Source of the DNA: a virus
DNA: 27,638 nt
Reading direction: 5' to 3' (one strand)
Virus record (IMG/VR): IMGVR_UViG_3300017742_000088
Location: 1 to 27,638 of that record
Shown here: positions 14,070 through 21,604 of the stretch, one piece after another
Layout: each line of letters begins with the position of its first letter
How positions within the stretch are numbered: position 1 is the stretch's first letter
Translations under genes and position numbers: made by a program
The notes under the pieces: generated by a model
What the model was told of the DNA's origin: nothing
Seen by the model: the letters and a program-made list of their open reading frames with translations, nothing else
The model's database searches: none

Positions 14070-14864
14070 ATGACTGTAAAACTTGATATGACAAACGAGG
14101 CGTATCACCTCGAGCCGTCGCTGAGCGCCAGCGGCGCTAAGAAGATCGCGCTGGGCTCGCCGGCCGAGTTCAAATACGGCGAGTTTAAGAGCAACCCTGC
14201 ATTCGACGTGGGCACGGCAACTCACACGCTGGTCTTCGAGCCGCAGAACGCGGAAAGCATCTGGTGCGGGCCAGAGACGCGCCGGGGGCTCGATTGGAAG
14301 CGCAAGAAGCTGGAGGCCGAGGAGGCTGGCGCCTTGCTCCTCACGGAGGGCGATTACCGCCTAGCCGCTGATATGGCGGAAGCCGTGCGGTCAAATCGTG
14401 CAGCCGCGGAGCTGCTCAGCGGCGACCTTGTGTGCGAGGCCAGTATATTCAGCAAAGATCCGTCGACCGGCGTCGAGATGCGGTGCCGCCCGGACGGTTG
14501 GCGCCGTGACATCGGCGCGCTGATAGATCTCAAGACGACTATTGCGTCAGACCCAGAGGGCTTTGCAAAGCAGTGCGCCAACCTGGGTTATCATATACAA
14601 GACCAATTCTACCGGCGCTGCATGGAGAATGCCGGGTTTGAGGTCGACCGCTTCGTATTCTTAGCGGTCTTAAAATCACGTCCACACCTAGTCGGCGTGT
14701 ACGAATTGGACTTTGCCAGCCTCGACGAGGGGAAGGCAGCAGTTCAGTACGCTCTCGAGAAATATCGCAAGGCGAGCGAGAGCAACGAATGGGGCTACGA
14801 TTTTGGGGACTTGAAAACGATCCAACTTCCGCGCTACTCATTTAAGTTCAGTCAGATTGACTGA
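14070..14864 (+). CDS. RecE-type PD-(D/E)xK exonuclease, 264 aa
   Basis: Resembles the C-terminal nuclease of exodeoxyribonuclease VIII (RecE), which degrades the 5' strand of duplex DNA for single-strand annealing. Motifs in order are GTATHTLVFEP (H52), EMRCRPDGW (D142), ALIDLKTT (D153 and K155 as the active-site pair) and YHIQDQFYR (Q177, Y181), matching the family. The usual RecT/ERF/Beta annealing partner is not recognised beside it; the next gene is an SSB-like protein. The ribosome site (GGGTAAAAG) is poor and lies in the direct repeat. In phages this class supports recombination-dependent replication. Confidence 0.78.
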   Translation: MTVKLDMTNEAYHLEPSLSASGAKKIALGSPAEFKYGEFKSNPAFDVGTATHTLVFEPQNAESIWCGPETRRGLDWKRKKLEAEEAGALLLTEGDYRLAADMAEAVRSNRAAAELLSGDLVCEASIFSKDPSTGVEMRCRPDGWRRDIGALIDLKTTIASDPEGFAKQCANLGYHIQDQFYRRCMENAGFEVDRFVFLAVLKSRPHLVGVYELDFASLDEGKAAVQYALEKYRKASESNEWGYDFGDLKTIQLPRYSFKFSQID

Positions 14865-14895
14865 GAAACGGCAACCATAGTCTAGGAGACAACAT

Positions 14896-15483
14896 ATGCC
14901 AATATCATTCGGATCAAGTTCAGAGGGTTCTGGGAATTCATTGTTTATACGGTCAAATCTGCCGCAAAATCGCTGGTGGGTGAAGACGGAAGCGGGCGAC
15001 GAGAACATCGACATGTCTCGCGGCTTCGCTGTGGACATCAAGGAAGTACAGTTCGGCTGGCTGCACATCGACATCGGCGTGCGCGACTGGCAGCCTTGGC
15101 CGTCACCGTCCGAGCAGATCCCACGCCCAAGCGAGGTCTACAAGCAGGGCTTCGAGGTGAAGTGCTGGCTGGTCGACGGTCGTGAGGCGTCGTTTAGCGG
15201 CAACTCTTACGGCCTCGGGCAGTTCATCGCCAAGCTGTACAACCAGGCGGAGCAGGCTCCCGAGTTCGCGACGCAGATCCCAATCGTGCAGGTCACGAGC
15301 TCAACGCCAATCGTGATCGGCAAGGGCACGTCATACGACGTAGGCTTCAACATCTCCAAGTGGATCAATCGCCCGGAGAATGGCGCAGCGCACCCGGCGG
15401 CAGCAGCGGCACCCGAGATGGCGCCAGCGCCTGCACCGGCACCTGCCGCAGCACCCGCAGCCGATAACAACTTCGGCTTCTAA
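14896..15483 (+). CDS. Putative single-stranded DNA-binding protein, 195 aa
   Basis: A beta-rich, Trp-rich core (residues 1-155, with NRWWVKTEAG, FGWLHIDIGVRDWQPW and KCWLVDG) suits an OB-like ssDNA-binding domain. A disordered Ala/Pro linker (APAPAPAPAAAPAAD) leads to a tip ending NNFGF. A flexible linker with an aromatic-ended tip is the SSB layout, although this tip is less acidic than the bacterial DDIPF form. Its place between a RecE-type exonuclease and the primase-helicase supports the call. An annealase with a similar tail cannot be excluded. Confidence 0.55.
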   Translation: MPISFGSSSEGSGNSLFIRSNLPQNRWWVKTEAGDENIDMSRGFAVDIKEVQFGWLHIDIGVRDWQPWPSPSEQIPRPSEVYKQGFEVKCWLVDGREASFSGNSYGLGQFIAKLYNQAEQAPEFATQIPIVQVTSSTPIVIGKGTSYDVGFNISKWINRPENGAAHPAAAAAPEMAPAPAPAPAAAPAADNNFGF

Positions 15484-15490
15484 GCAACAT

Positions 15491-15514
15491 GGCCGCCTGC
15501 CTCGGTGGGCGGCC
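15491..15514 (+). promoter_or_regulatory. Intergenic hairpin before the helicase gene
   Basis: GGCCGCC (15491-15497) and GGCGGCC (15508-15514) form a perfect 7-bp stem with a 10-base loop, 8 bases after the ssb-like stop. The helicase ribosome site (GGTGG) follows outside the stem. No U-run follows, so partial attenuation or mRNA processing is more likely than termination. Confidence 0.65.
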
Positions 15515-15533
15515 AAACTATAGGGTGGAAACT

Positions 15534-17729
15534 ATGAGCGAGAGATACTTCAGCAAAGTCGCGGAGAGCGCAGTGGCCGACGTGGCCGGTGCGATCAAGG
15601 GGAGCCGCAACGAGATTTTAAACAAGGCCGCATTTAGCATCGGCCGCCACGCGCACATGGCGCCGGCAAACCTGGACGCGGCTCTAATGGAGCTGCACAG
15701 CGCGGCCAAGAACATGGGCCTGCAAGACCACGAGATCAAGGCGACAATCGGCAGCGGCTTCAAGCGCGGCGGCGACAGCCCGAAGGAGCTCGAAAACTCC
15801 GACGCGCTGCCGTACACGCCGTCAGAGTTTGAGCGCCTCATGGCGCGCCTGGCCGCCAAGGAAGTGCTGGCGCGGGACGACGAGACCCGCGCGGACAAGA
15901 TGCGCAAGGCGCGCGAGATATGGGAGCGCGGCGTCACAATTTCGCGTGACAACGTCGACGCCGTGCGCCCGGCGCTTCTCTACCTCAACTCGAGGGGTCT
16001 GAGAGCCAGCACAGCCTCGCACTCGGCGCGGTTTAGCCCGAATATATACGACGGCCCCGCAATTATGTTTCCCGCGCTCAGTCCAGAGGGAGAAGTGTGC
16101 GGCGTGCAGAGCGTGCTGCTCACACCCGAGGGCCAGAAGAGAGAGCACAACGGCATCAGCAAATACAGCCGCGGCGTGATCGCCGGAAACGTCATGCGGA
16201 TCGGCAACGAGCACGAGGGCGGCGTCATCATCATGGCCGAGGGGCCAGAGGATGCGCTGAGCGTGTATCAGGCGGTCGGCGACGAGGCGACAGTCGTCTG
16301 CACGTTCGGCAAGGCCGGCATGTCCACATACACCGTGCCGCGTGCGTCCGACGTGACGATCTGCGCCGACCCGGATCTCGACGTTGACGCGGTGGCCGAC
16401 GTGCTGCGCGGCGACGGCAGCACCGACGTGCACGTCGTGCGGTTCGACATGCTGGGCGTCGAGGGTGTGAAGGACGCCAACGACTACATCCGCGAGGCGG
16501 GGGCGCAAAAGCTGCGTGAGGCATTGGCGATGGCCAAGCCGGTCGCGCAGGTGCAGGCCGAGATCGCGCAGTCCGAGCGCAGCTACCCGACGCCATACGA
16601 TCCCGTCGACCCGGCAAGCATACCGGCGCGGCGCTGGATATACGGCCAGCATTACATCCGATCAAACGTGTCTGTGCTGGCGTCAGCCGGGGGCGTGGGC
16701 AAGACGTCCATGCAGATCGTGGAGGCGCTGGCAATTTGCACTGGCCGTCCGCTGCTCGGTGAGCCCGTGCACGAGCCGTGCAACTGCTGGATCATAAATT
16801 TGGAAGATCCGTATGAAGAACTTCAGCGGCGTGTGGCCGCGGCTATGCTGCACTACAACGTCACGGCAGACGAAATCCGGGGCAAGCTGTTCCTCGATGC
16901 GGGCCGCGACATGAACATCATCTTCGCCAGACAGGACCGCGACGGCATCACCGTCGACGACGCGCTGGTCGACTACCTGACGGCCAAGATCACGGAGAAC
17001 AAGATCGGGCTGGTCAGCATCGACCCGTGGGTCGGGGCGACTGGCATTCAGGAGAACGATAACGTCGCAATGAACGCCGCCGTCGGGGCTGTGCGCTCCG
17101 TGTGCGACGAGACGGACTGTGCGGCGTCTCTCGTCCACCACATCCGCAAAGGCAACGGCGAGGAAGCCAGCGTCGACAGCATACGAGGCGCAGGCAGCCT
17201 GCTCGGCGCAGCAAGAGCGGCGCGCGTCATAAACCGCGTGTCGCAGGAGGACGCGCTCAAGCTGGGCGTGTCCGAGACCGAGGCGCTGGGCATATTCCGG
17301 GTGGACGACGGCAAGTCAAACATGGCGCCGCCGGCAGCGAAGGCAGTGTATCGGCGCATGGTCGGCGTGAAGTTGCCAAACGGAGAATACGTCGGGGTCG
17401 CGACCGAGTTCGCAATGCCCGACCTTTTCGACGGGGTGAGCGCCAAGGACGCGATGAAGGTGCAGCGTGACGTCGGGCAGGCAGCCCAGCGCGGAGAGTT
17501 TATGCGCCAGAACCCGCAGGCAAAGCAGTGGGTGGGCAACATCGTGGCGCTGCACCTCGAGCTGGACGTCGATAAGAAGCACGAGAAGGCCAAGGTCAAC
17601 GCAATCGTCAAGAAGTGGATCGAGACAGACGTGCTGCGCATCGAGCGCGAGAAGGATCTGCGCACCGGGCGTGACGTGCCGGTGGTGGTCGTGGGTGAGT
17701 GGATCACGGGCGAGGAGGCAGGCGCTTGA
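15534..17729 (+). CDS. Primase-helicase (Toprim + RecA-like ATPase), 731 aa
   Basis: Probable replicative primase/helicase. Residues 1-220 hold a helical and primase-like region. The Toprim domain follows, with MAEGPEDALS (E236) and CADPDLD (residues 279-283) as metal ligands. The C-terminal half is a RecA/RepA-type ATPase with Walker A ASAGGVGKTS (about 383-392), LEDPYEELQRR, and Walker B IGLVSIDPW (D497). No N-terminal zinc finger was seen, so priming activity is less sure than helicase activity. I chose the ATG with GGTGG upstream; an earlier in-frame ATG at 15489 lies in a hairpin. It is followed by the GTGTGG repeat region. Confidence 0.85.
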   Translation: MSERYFSKVAESAVADVAGAIKGSRNEILNKAAFSIGRHAHMAPANLDAALMELHSAAKNMGLQDHEIKATIGSGFKRGGDSPKELENSDALPYTPSEFERLMARLAAKEVLARDDETRADKMRKAREIWERGVTISRDNVDAVRPALLYLNSRGLRASTASHSARFSPNIYDGPAIMFPALSPEGEVCGVQSVLLTPEGQKREHNGISKYSRGVIAGNVMRIGNEHEGGVIIMAEGPEDALSVYQAVGDEATVVCTFGKAGMSTYTVPRASDVTICADPDLDVDAVADVLRGDGSTDVHVVRFDMLGVEGVKDANDYIREAGAQKLREALAMAKPVAQVQAEIAQSERSYPTPYDPVDPASIPARRWIYGQHYIRSNVSVLASAGGVGKTSMQIVEALAICTGRPLLGEPVHEPCNCWIINLEDPYEELQRRVAAAMLHYNVTADEIRGKLFLDAGRDMNIIFARQDRDGITVDDALVDYLTAKITENKIGLVSIDPWVGATGIQENDNVAMNAAVGAVRSVCDETDCAASLVHHIRKGNGEEASVDSIRGAGSLLGAARAARVINRVSQEDALKLGVSETEALGIFRVDDGKSNMAPPAAKAVYRRMVGVKLPNGEYVGVATEFAMPDLFDGVSAKDAMKVQRDVGQAAQRGEFMRQNPQAKQWVGNIVALHLELDVDKKHEKAKVNAIVKKWIETDVLRIEREKDLRTGRDVPVVVVGEWITGEEAGA

Positions 17730-17977
17730 CCGAATTCGATGACAAGGCGGCCATGGATCTCGAGGACGACGACCTCATCATGGCGGTCTACTGGTCAGAC
17801 ATATTCCGTGCCTGCGCCATCGAGTTTGAGCCTGACTTCATGCAGCCGCGAACCGTCGAGGAGCGGATGCGCGTGCAGGAAGTCATCGTGGCAACTATGC
17901 AATGCCTGGAGCACGCATTGGTGCGGCTCGACGACCAGATGGTGGAGGTGCGCAGTGGTGCAGAGCTGTTGCATTAA
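17726..17977 (+). CDS. Hypothetical acidic protein with TTG start, 83 aa
   Basis: Starts at a TTG that overlaps the helicase stop (TTGA), with GGAGG exactly 7 bases upstream. The N-terminal 20 residues are very acidic (DDKAAMDLEDDDLIM). The rest is helical (VQEVIVATMQCLEHALVRL). No family recognised. Coupling to the helicase gene suggests a replication accessory role, such as a loader or inhibitor, but nothing in the sequence proves it. The repeat region begins 3 bases after its stop. Confidence 0.6.
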   Translation: MTEFDDKAAMDLEDDDLIMAVYWSDIFRACAIEFEPDFMQPRTVEERMRVQEVIVATMQCLEHALVRLDDQMVEVRSGAELLH

Positions 17978-17980
17978 TGC

Positions 17981-18123
17981 CTCCACACCTTACACACATG
18001 GAGTGTGGGGAGGTGTGGAGAGTGTGGTAAATAAGGCCATTTCACCTCCCACACCACCACACGCTATTGTATAGCGTGGTGGTGTGGTGGTGTGGCGTGT
18101 GTGAGATTTTAGGTGTGGTTAAC
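17981..18123. repeat. GTGTGG repeat cluster with nested dyads: candidate replication origin
   Basis: Nine copies of GTGTGG or its complement lie in about 135 bases: plus at 18003, 18013, 18022, 18082, 18090 and 18113; minus at 17983, 18049 and 18057. AGGTGTGG recurs three times. Two large dyads are built from them: a 10-bp stem CTCCACACCT/AGGTGTGGAG (17981-17990, 18011-18020) with an inner 5-bp stem, and a 17-bp stem with a 2-base bulge and TGT loop (18049-18087). A short AT-rich stretch (TAAATAAG) lies between. The cluster sits 250 bases after the primase-helicase gene and ends in GTTAAC. Confidence 0.7.
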
Positions 18124-18148
18124 ATTAGGGACGAAGGGGAGTTATATC

Positions 18149-18754
18149 ATGGCAACTAAGGTGAGTGGCAAAGCGAAGCCGAAGTACACGAAGGCGCGGA
18201 AGGATAGGGGGACGTTTGAGACTGGCGTCCAGAGCAAGCCGATCTCACGTCAGGTCGATGGTCAGCTGGCTCCGCTGGATCGTAAGGCGCGGGAGAAGAC
18301 GCTCAAGTGGGGCGACAGTCTGCCGTCTCTCGTGAGCCCGGAGCTCGCTGGACGCTTCGAGGCGGCGTATGACGCGCTGCGGGTTAAGATCGAAGCGGAT
18401 GACGTGGTGGCGGTGCATCAGATCGCGACGCAGCTGATACGCGCCTGGGACGTGCTGGAAGCGGAGGCGGAGGCTAACGGGCGCCAGCCGGTGGGTCGGC
18501 ACGCGTACTGCATCGAGATCGCTTCCGGCAACATCGTGTGCATCGCGCTGCACGACGCGGTCGGCATAAGGCGTGAACATCCAGAGTGGTTGGTGTATGA
18601 TATGGTCGACGCAGCAATCGTGTTGGGGAATAACTTTAGCAGCGAGTTCATCGAGAAGACGCTGGCGCAGTTTCCCGAGGCAAAGGTGACGCGGTGCATC
18701 GGGCCAGCGAACAGCACGTTTGACGCTGAGCTAGGCGACGAGATACCGTTTTGA
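18149..18754 (+). CDS. Unknown protein with SSB-like acidic tip, 201 aa
   Basis: I chose the ATG at 18149 because GGGGAG lies 7 bases upstream; the longer frame runs into the repeat region. The N-terminus is Lys-rich and disordered (KVSGKAKPKYTKARKDRG). The middle is a helical/strand domain (YCIEIASGNIVCIALHDAVG, then WLVYDMVDAAIVLG). The C-terminus reads AELGDEIPF, very close to the D-D-I-P-F tip by which bacterial SSB recruits partners. The fold is not recognised. It may be an ssDNA-binding or replisome-recruited protein. It lies between the candidate origin and TerS. Confidence 0.6.
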   Translation: MATKVSGKAKPKYTKARKDRGTFETGVQSKPISRQVDGQLAPLDRKAREKTLKWGDSLPSLVSPELAGRFEAAYDALRVKIEADDVVAVHQIATQLIRAWDVLEAEAEANGRQPVGRHAYCIEIASGNIVCIALHDAVGIRREHPEWLVYDMVDAAIVLGNNFSSEFIEKTLAQFPEAKVTRCIGPANSTFDAELGDEIPF

Positions 18755-18769
18755 GCAGGAGAGTGTAAT

Positions 18770-19225
18770 ATGCGAACAATTGGTAAGGCGAAGCTGGCAG
18801 CGCTTGAGGCTGCCGGCGAGGACGAGATCTTCGGGATGATCGCAGCGGGTAAGAACGCGTCCGACGTGATCGCTCACTACGACGTGGGCTGGAACCTGTT
18901 TCACAAGTGGATCGCGTCCGGCGATGGCAGGTCTCAGCGCTACGACGAGGCCAAGCAGATGGCTGGTCACTACTATGCGTCGCAGGCGCAGAAGATTGCA
19001 GACGAGATACATCAACACGAGGCGAGCGTGAACAGCGCGAAGCTGGCGGTCGACGTGCTGAAGTGGAAGGCGGCGAAGGCGTCGCCTGAGTATGACACGA
19101 GGCAGCGTGACATCGCTGTCAACATTAGCGTGAACGACTTGCACGCGCAGGCTGCGCAGCTACTCAACAGCGTTGGCGGCGACGTCATCGAGGGCGAGGC
19201 AGTCGAGGTGGAGGATGACGATTGA
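18770..19225 (+). CDS. terS: Terminase small subunit (TerS), 151 aa
   Basis: Recognises the packaging site and loads TerL. The N-terminal HTH-like segment (GKNASDVIAHYDVGWNLFHKWI, about residues 27-48) is typical of TerS DNA-binding domains. A long central helical region (residues 60-100) suits the oligomerisation domain. The acidic C-terminus (EGEAVEVEDDD) may contact TerL. Size and position upstream of TerL agree. The gap to TerL is unusual at about 340 bases. The start follows a GGAG site. Confidence 0.75.
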   Translation: MRTIGKAKLAALEAAGEDEIFGMIAAGKNASDVIAHYDVGWNLFHKWIASGDGRSQRYDEAKQMAGHYYASQAQKIADEIHQHEASVNSAKLAVDVLKWKAAKASPEYDTRQRDIAVNISVNDLHAQAAQLLNSVGGDVIEGEAVEVEDDD

Positions 19226-19572
19226 GCGCGAAATCGCACATCGACGCAGCGTTGCAGGCGCGTGCGCGCGTGACACGATCTCGCCGATCAGTCAATATGT
19301 CGCCACATTTGGGTGCTTTCGGGCGTGCAAATGTGGCAGAAGTAAGGCATAAGCGGGGCAAAATAGCTAAGTCACTGAGTTGCAACGACAAAAGATTTAA
19401 CATAATGCGGATTATGCTTCTTTCGCCCGGTCCGACGCCGGATCGCTGCCGAGATCCGCGTCTTGACCCCCCCCCCTCTCAGATCTCGGGCGGGTGCAAA
19501 AGCTCATGTCCCCCACACGCACCCCGAGAAAAAAATTTCACACCACAACGCCACAGGAGTGTTAACACATGA
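19222..19572 (+). CDS. Doubtful ORF filling the TerS-TerL gap, 116 aa
   Basis: Starts at a TTG overlapping the terS stop (GGAGG 7 bases upstream) and ends 4 bases into terL, which would suit an operon gene. The content argues against coding: the second half is Pro/Arg/Cys/Ser-rich without a clear fold, it crosses a C10 tract, and the region is full of inverted repeats. The TTG signal lies inside Glu/Asp codons of terS that naturally give GGAGG. I keep it only as a possibility. Confidence 0.2.
   Translation: MSAKSHIDAALQARARVTRSRRSVNMSPHLGAFGRANVAEVRHKRGKIAKSLSCNDKRFNIMRIMLLSPGPTPDRCRDPRLDPPPSQISGGCKSSCPPHAPREKNFTPQRHRSVNT
19226..19568. promoter_or_regulatory. Structured TerS-TerL gap: candidate pac/cos region and late promoter
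   Basis: Several inverted repeats are packed here: GCCACATTTG/CAAATGTGGC (19302-19311, 19328-19337, perfect 10 bp), CATAAT-GCGG-ATTATG (19401-19416) and CCGAGATC/GATCTCGG (19449-19456, 19482-19489), the last flanking a C10 tract (19467-19476). CATAAT at 19401 is a good -10, with TTGCAA 15 bases upstream. AGGAG at 19555-19559 serves terL. The position next to TerS fits a packaging-recognition site, a structured late leader, or both. Confidence 0.45.
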
Positions 19573-20990
19573 ACGCCCCCAGCCCCCAAGATAACCCGTT
19601 TCTGAAGTTGATGCGCCGCTACCGCGACGACCCCGTGCGCTTCGCCCAGGAGGTCATTGGCATCGAGCCCGACGAGTGGCAGGTTGAGCTGTTGGATGCG
19701 ATTGCCGCCCCAGCGGTGCGCCGCGTATCCGTTCGGTCTGGCCACGGCGTCGGCAAGTCGACGGGCGTCGCCATGGCGGCCATCTGGCACGTCTTGATGC
19801 GGTATCCGAGCAAGACGGTGGTGACGGCGCCCACGTCCGCGCAGTTGTTTGACGCGTGCTTCGCGGAGATGAAGAACGTGGCCAAGCGCCTGAAGCCCCC
19901 GTTCAATAATTTGCTGGAGATCAAGTCCGATCGGATTGAGCTGAAGAGCGCGCCCGAGAGCACGTTTATTTCGTGCCGGACGTCGAGGTCGGAACAGCCG
20001 GAAGCCTTGGCTGGGGTTCACAGCGAGAACGTGCTCCTGCTGGCGGATGAGGCCAGCGGTATCCCGGAGGCCGTGTTTGAGGCTGCATCCGGCTCGATGT
20101 CGGGCCACAGCGCCACCACGGTGCTCACGGGAAACCCGACGCGGAACACTGGCTTCTTTTACGACACCCACACGCGCTTGCGGGATGACTGGTACACGAT
20201 GCACGTCTCCTGCGTCGACAGCCCGCGCGTGTCCGACGACTTCGTCACCGACATGCAGCGCAGATACGGTGAGGACAGCCCGGCGTACCACGTCAGGGTG
20301 CTCGGCAACTTCCCGCCGTCAGAGGAGGACACGGTGATCCCGGTGGCGTTGGTTGAGCACGCGTTTAACAACGAGGTGAAGGTTCACGAGGACACTGTGG
20401 GCGTCTGGGGCTTGGACGTGGCGCGTCAGGGGGATGACAGCAGCGTTCTGTGCAAGCGTCAGGGGCCGGTGGTGCATCCGCTGACTGTGTGGCGCAACTT
20501 GGACCTGATGCAGCTCTCCGGCGCTGTGAAGGCGGAATACGATGCGGCGCCGCCGTCTAAGCGGCCGATCGAGATCATTGTCGACAGCAACGGTTTTGGC
20601 GCCGGGGTGTTGGATCGTCTGCGGGAGCTCGGGTTGCCGGCGCGCGGCTTGAACGTGTCTGAGCGCGCCATGGCGAAGCAGACGTATTTGAACCTGCGCG
20701 CGGAGCTGTGGTTCAAGTGCAAGGCGTGGCTCGAGAATATGGATGTGTCGCTGCCGAAGGATGACGCGCTGTATTCGGAGCTGGTGGCGCCGCGTTACAT
20801 GTTTACGTCGTCTGGCAAGATCCAGGTTGAGAGCAAGGACAGCATGAAAAAGCGCGGCGTGCGATCTCCCGACCGCGCCGACGCGCTGTGCTTAGCTTTG
20901 GCCAACGACCACACGACGATGGCGTATGGTACGTCGGCCAGCGGCTCGTGGGGCAAGCCGCTGAAGCGTGGTATTCGCGGGGTGGTTTAG
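19569..20990 (+). CDS. terL: Terminase large subunit (TerL), 473 aa
   Basis: ATP-driven DNA-packaging motor and nuclease. The N-terminal ATPase shows Walker A SGHGVGKST (residues 57-65), Walker B VLLLADEA (155-162) with the catalytic Glu, and coupling motif LTGNPTR (186-192). The C-terminal RNase-H-like nuclease shows GLDVARQGDD (D283, D289-290), IIVDSNGFG (D339) and SPDRADAL (D435, D438). The length is typical. AGGAG lies 9 bases before the ATG. Its stop overlaps tail-to-tail with the stop of a minus-strand gene, so no terminator separates them. Confidence 0.92.
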   Translation: MNAPSPQDNPFLKLMRRYRDDPVRFAQEVIGIEPDEWQVELLDAIAAPAVRRVSVRSGHGVGKSTGVAMAAIWHVLMRYPSKTVVTAPTSAQLFDACFAEMKNVAKRLKPPFNNLLEIKSDRIELKSAPESTFISCRTSRSEQPEALAGVHSENVLLLADEASGIPEAVFEAASGSMSGHSATTVLTGNPTRNTGFFYDTHTRLRDDWYTMHVSCVDSPRVSDDFVTDMQRRYGEDSPAYHVRVLGNFPPSEEDTVIPVALVEHAFNNEVKVHEDTVGVWGLDVARQGDDSSVLCKRQGPVVHPLTVWRNLDLMQLSGAVKAEYDAAPPSKRPIEIIVDSNGFGAGVLDRLRELGLPARGLNVSERAMAKQTYLNLRAELWFKCKAWLENMDVSLPKDDALYSELVAPRYMFTSSGKIQVESKDSMKKRGVRSPDRADALCLALANDHTTMAYGTSASGSWGKPLKRGIRGVV

Positions 20991-21565
20991 GCGTTCTCGA
21001 CCTGATCGACCAGCATTTGGCCGTTCTCGACCCACTGCTCGAGCGTGAGGTCTTTGAGGCGCGGGTGGTCGACTTCGAGCTGGCCTAAGACTTCGTAGTC
21101 GTCGTATATGCCCCTCTTGAGGTATGAGAAGACGAAGCCGGCCGTGTGCTCCCCGTATAGCACGTCGCGGTGCTTTACGCGCTCCAGCACGAGGTTTGGG
21201 CACCCGATTGCGTCGATGATCGCTTCACGCGTGACGCGCTTTGGCTTTGGGATGTATTTTGCCTTCGCCACCTCCCACTCGTGTAGACTTACGTTCATCT
21301 CCCTCGCCTCGCGCGAAAACGGCGTCTCTGCCGGCGATATGATGCTGATGACGTCTGACAAGTCTCTGCGCAGCTCGCGCTCCTGCTTGACAAAGGCGGC
21401 TACGTTTCGCTTGGCGGCCTGCACTTCCGCGTAGTTGAGCTCCTGCGCCAGATGACGCGCCAGCTCCAGCGCCTCCGCCGACTTCTCGTCGGTGTCGGCG
21501 GTGATCGCGAGGTACAGGCCCAGCTCGACGGCTTCCTGCGTGTTTTGTGGTGTTTCGCTGTGCAT
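20987..21565 (-). CDS. Hypothetical protein, 192 aa
   Basis: Mostly helical and charged. Residues 10-75 form a Glu/Ala/Leu helix (EKSAEALELARHLAQELNYAEVQ). A middle basic part (KAKYIPKPKRVTREAIIDAIG) leads to a C-terminal acidic region (YDDYEVLGQLEVDHPRLKDL). No family recognised. It is the second gene behind the minus-strand twin promoter, with AAGGA 8 bases before its ATG and an intergenic hairpin upstream. It converges with TerL, with stops overlapping, so antisense interference with late transcription is possible. Confidence 0.65.
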   Translation of the reverse strand: MHSETPQNTQEAVELGLYLAITADTDEKSAEALELARHLAQELNYAEVQAAKRNVAAFVKQERELRRDLSDVISIISPAETPFSREAREMNVSLHEWEVAKAKYIPKPKRVTREAIIDAIGCPNLVLERVKHRDVLYGEHTAGFVFSYLKRGIYDDYEVLGQLEVDHPRLKDLTLEQWVENGQMLVDQVENA

Positions 21566-21604
21566 TTTATTGTTCCTTTTGCGCTCGGATTTTTTTCAAG
21601 TTTG

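Noticed and set aside
15489-15533. Upstream ATG of the primase-helicase
   Set aside because: It has no ribosome site, lies in a perfect inverted repeat, and encodes a low-quality 15-residue extension; the ATG at 15534 has GGTGG upstream.
15822-16652. 276-aa minus-strand ORF opposite the primase-helicase
   Set aside because: Composition is dominated by Arg, His, Val and Ala as expected for antisense of GC-rich coding; it lies over the conserved Toprim motifs.
19479-20291. 270-aa minus-strand ORF opposite terL
   Set aside because: It lies over the Walker motifs of TerL, has antisense-like composition, and no start signal was seen.
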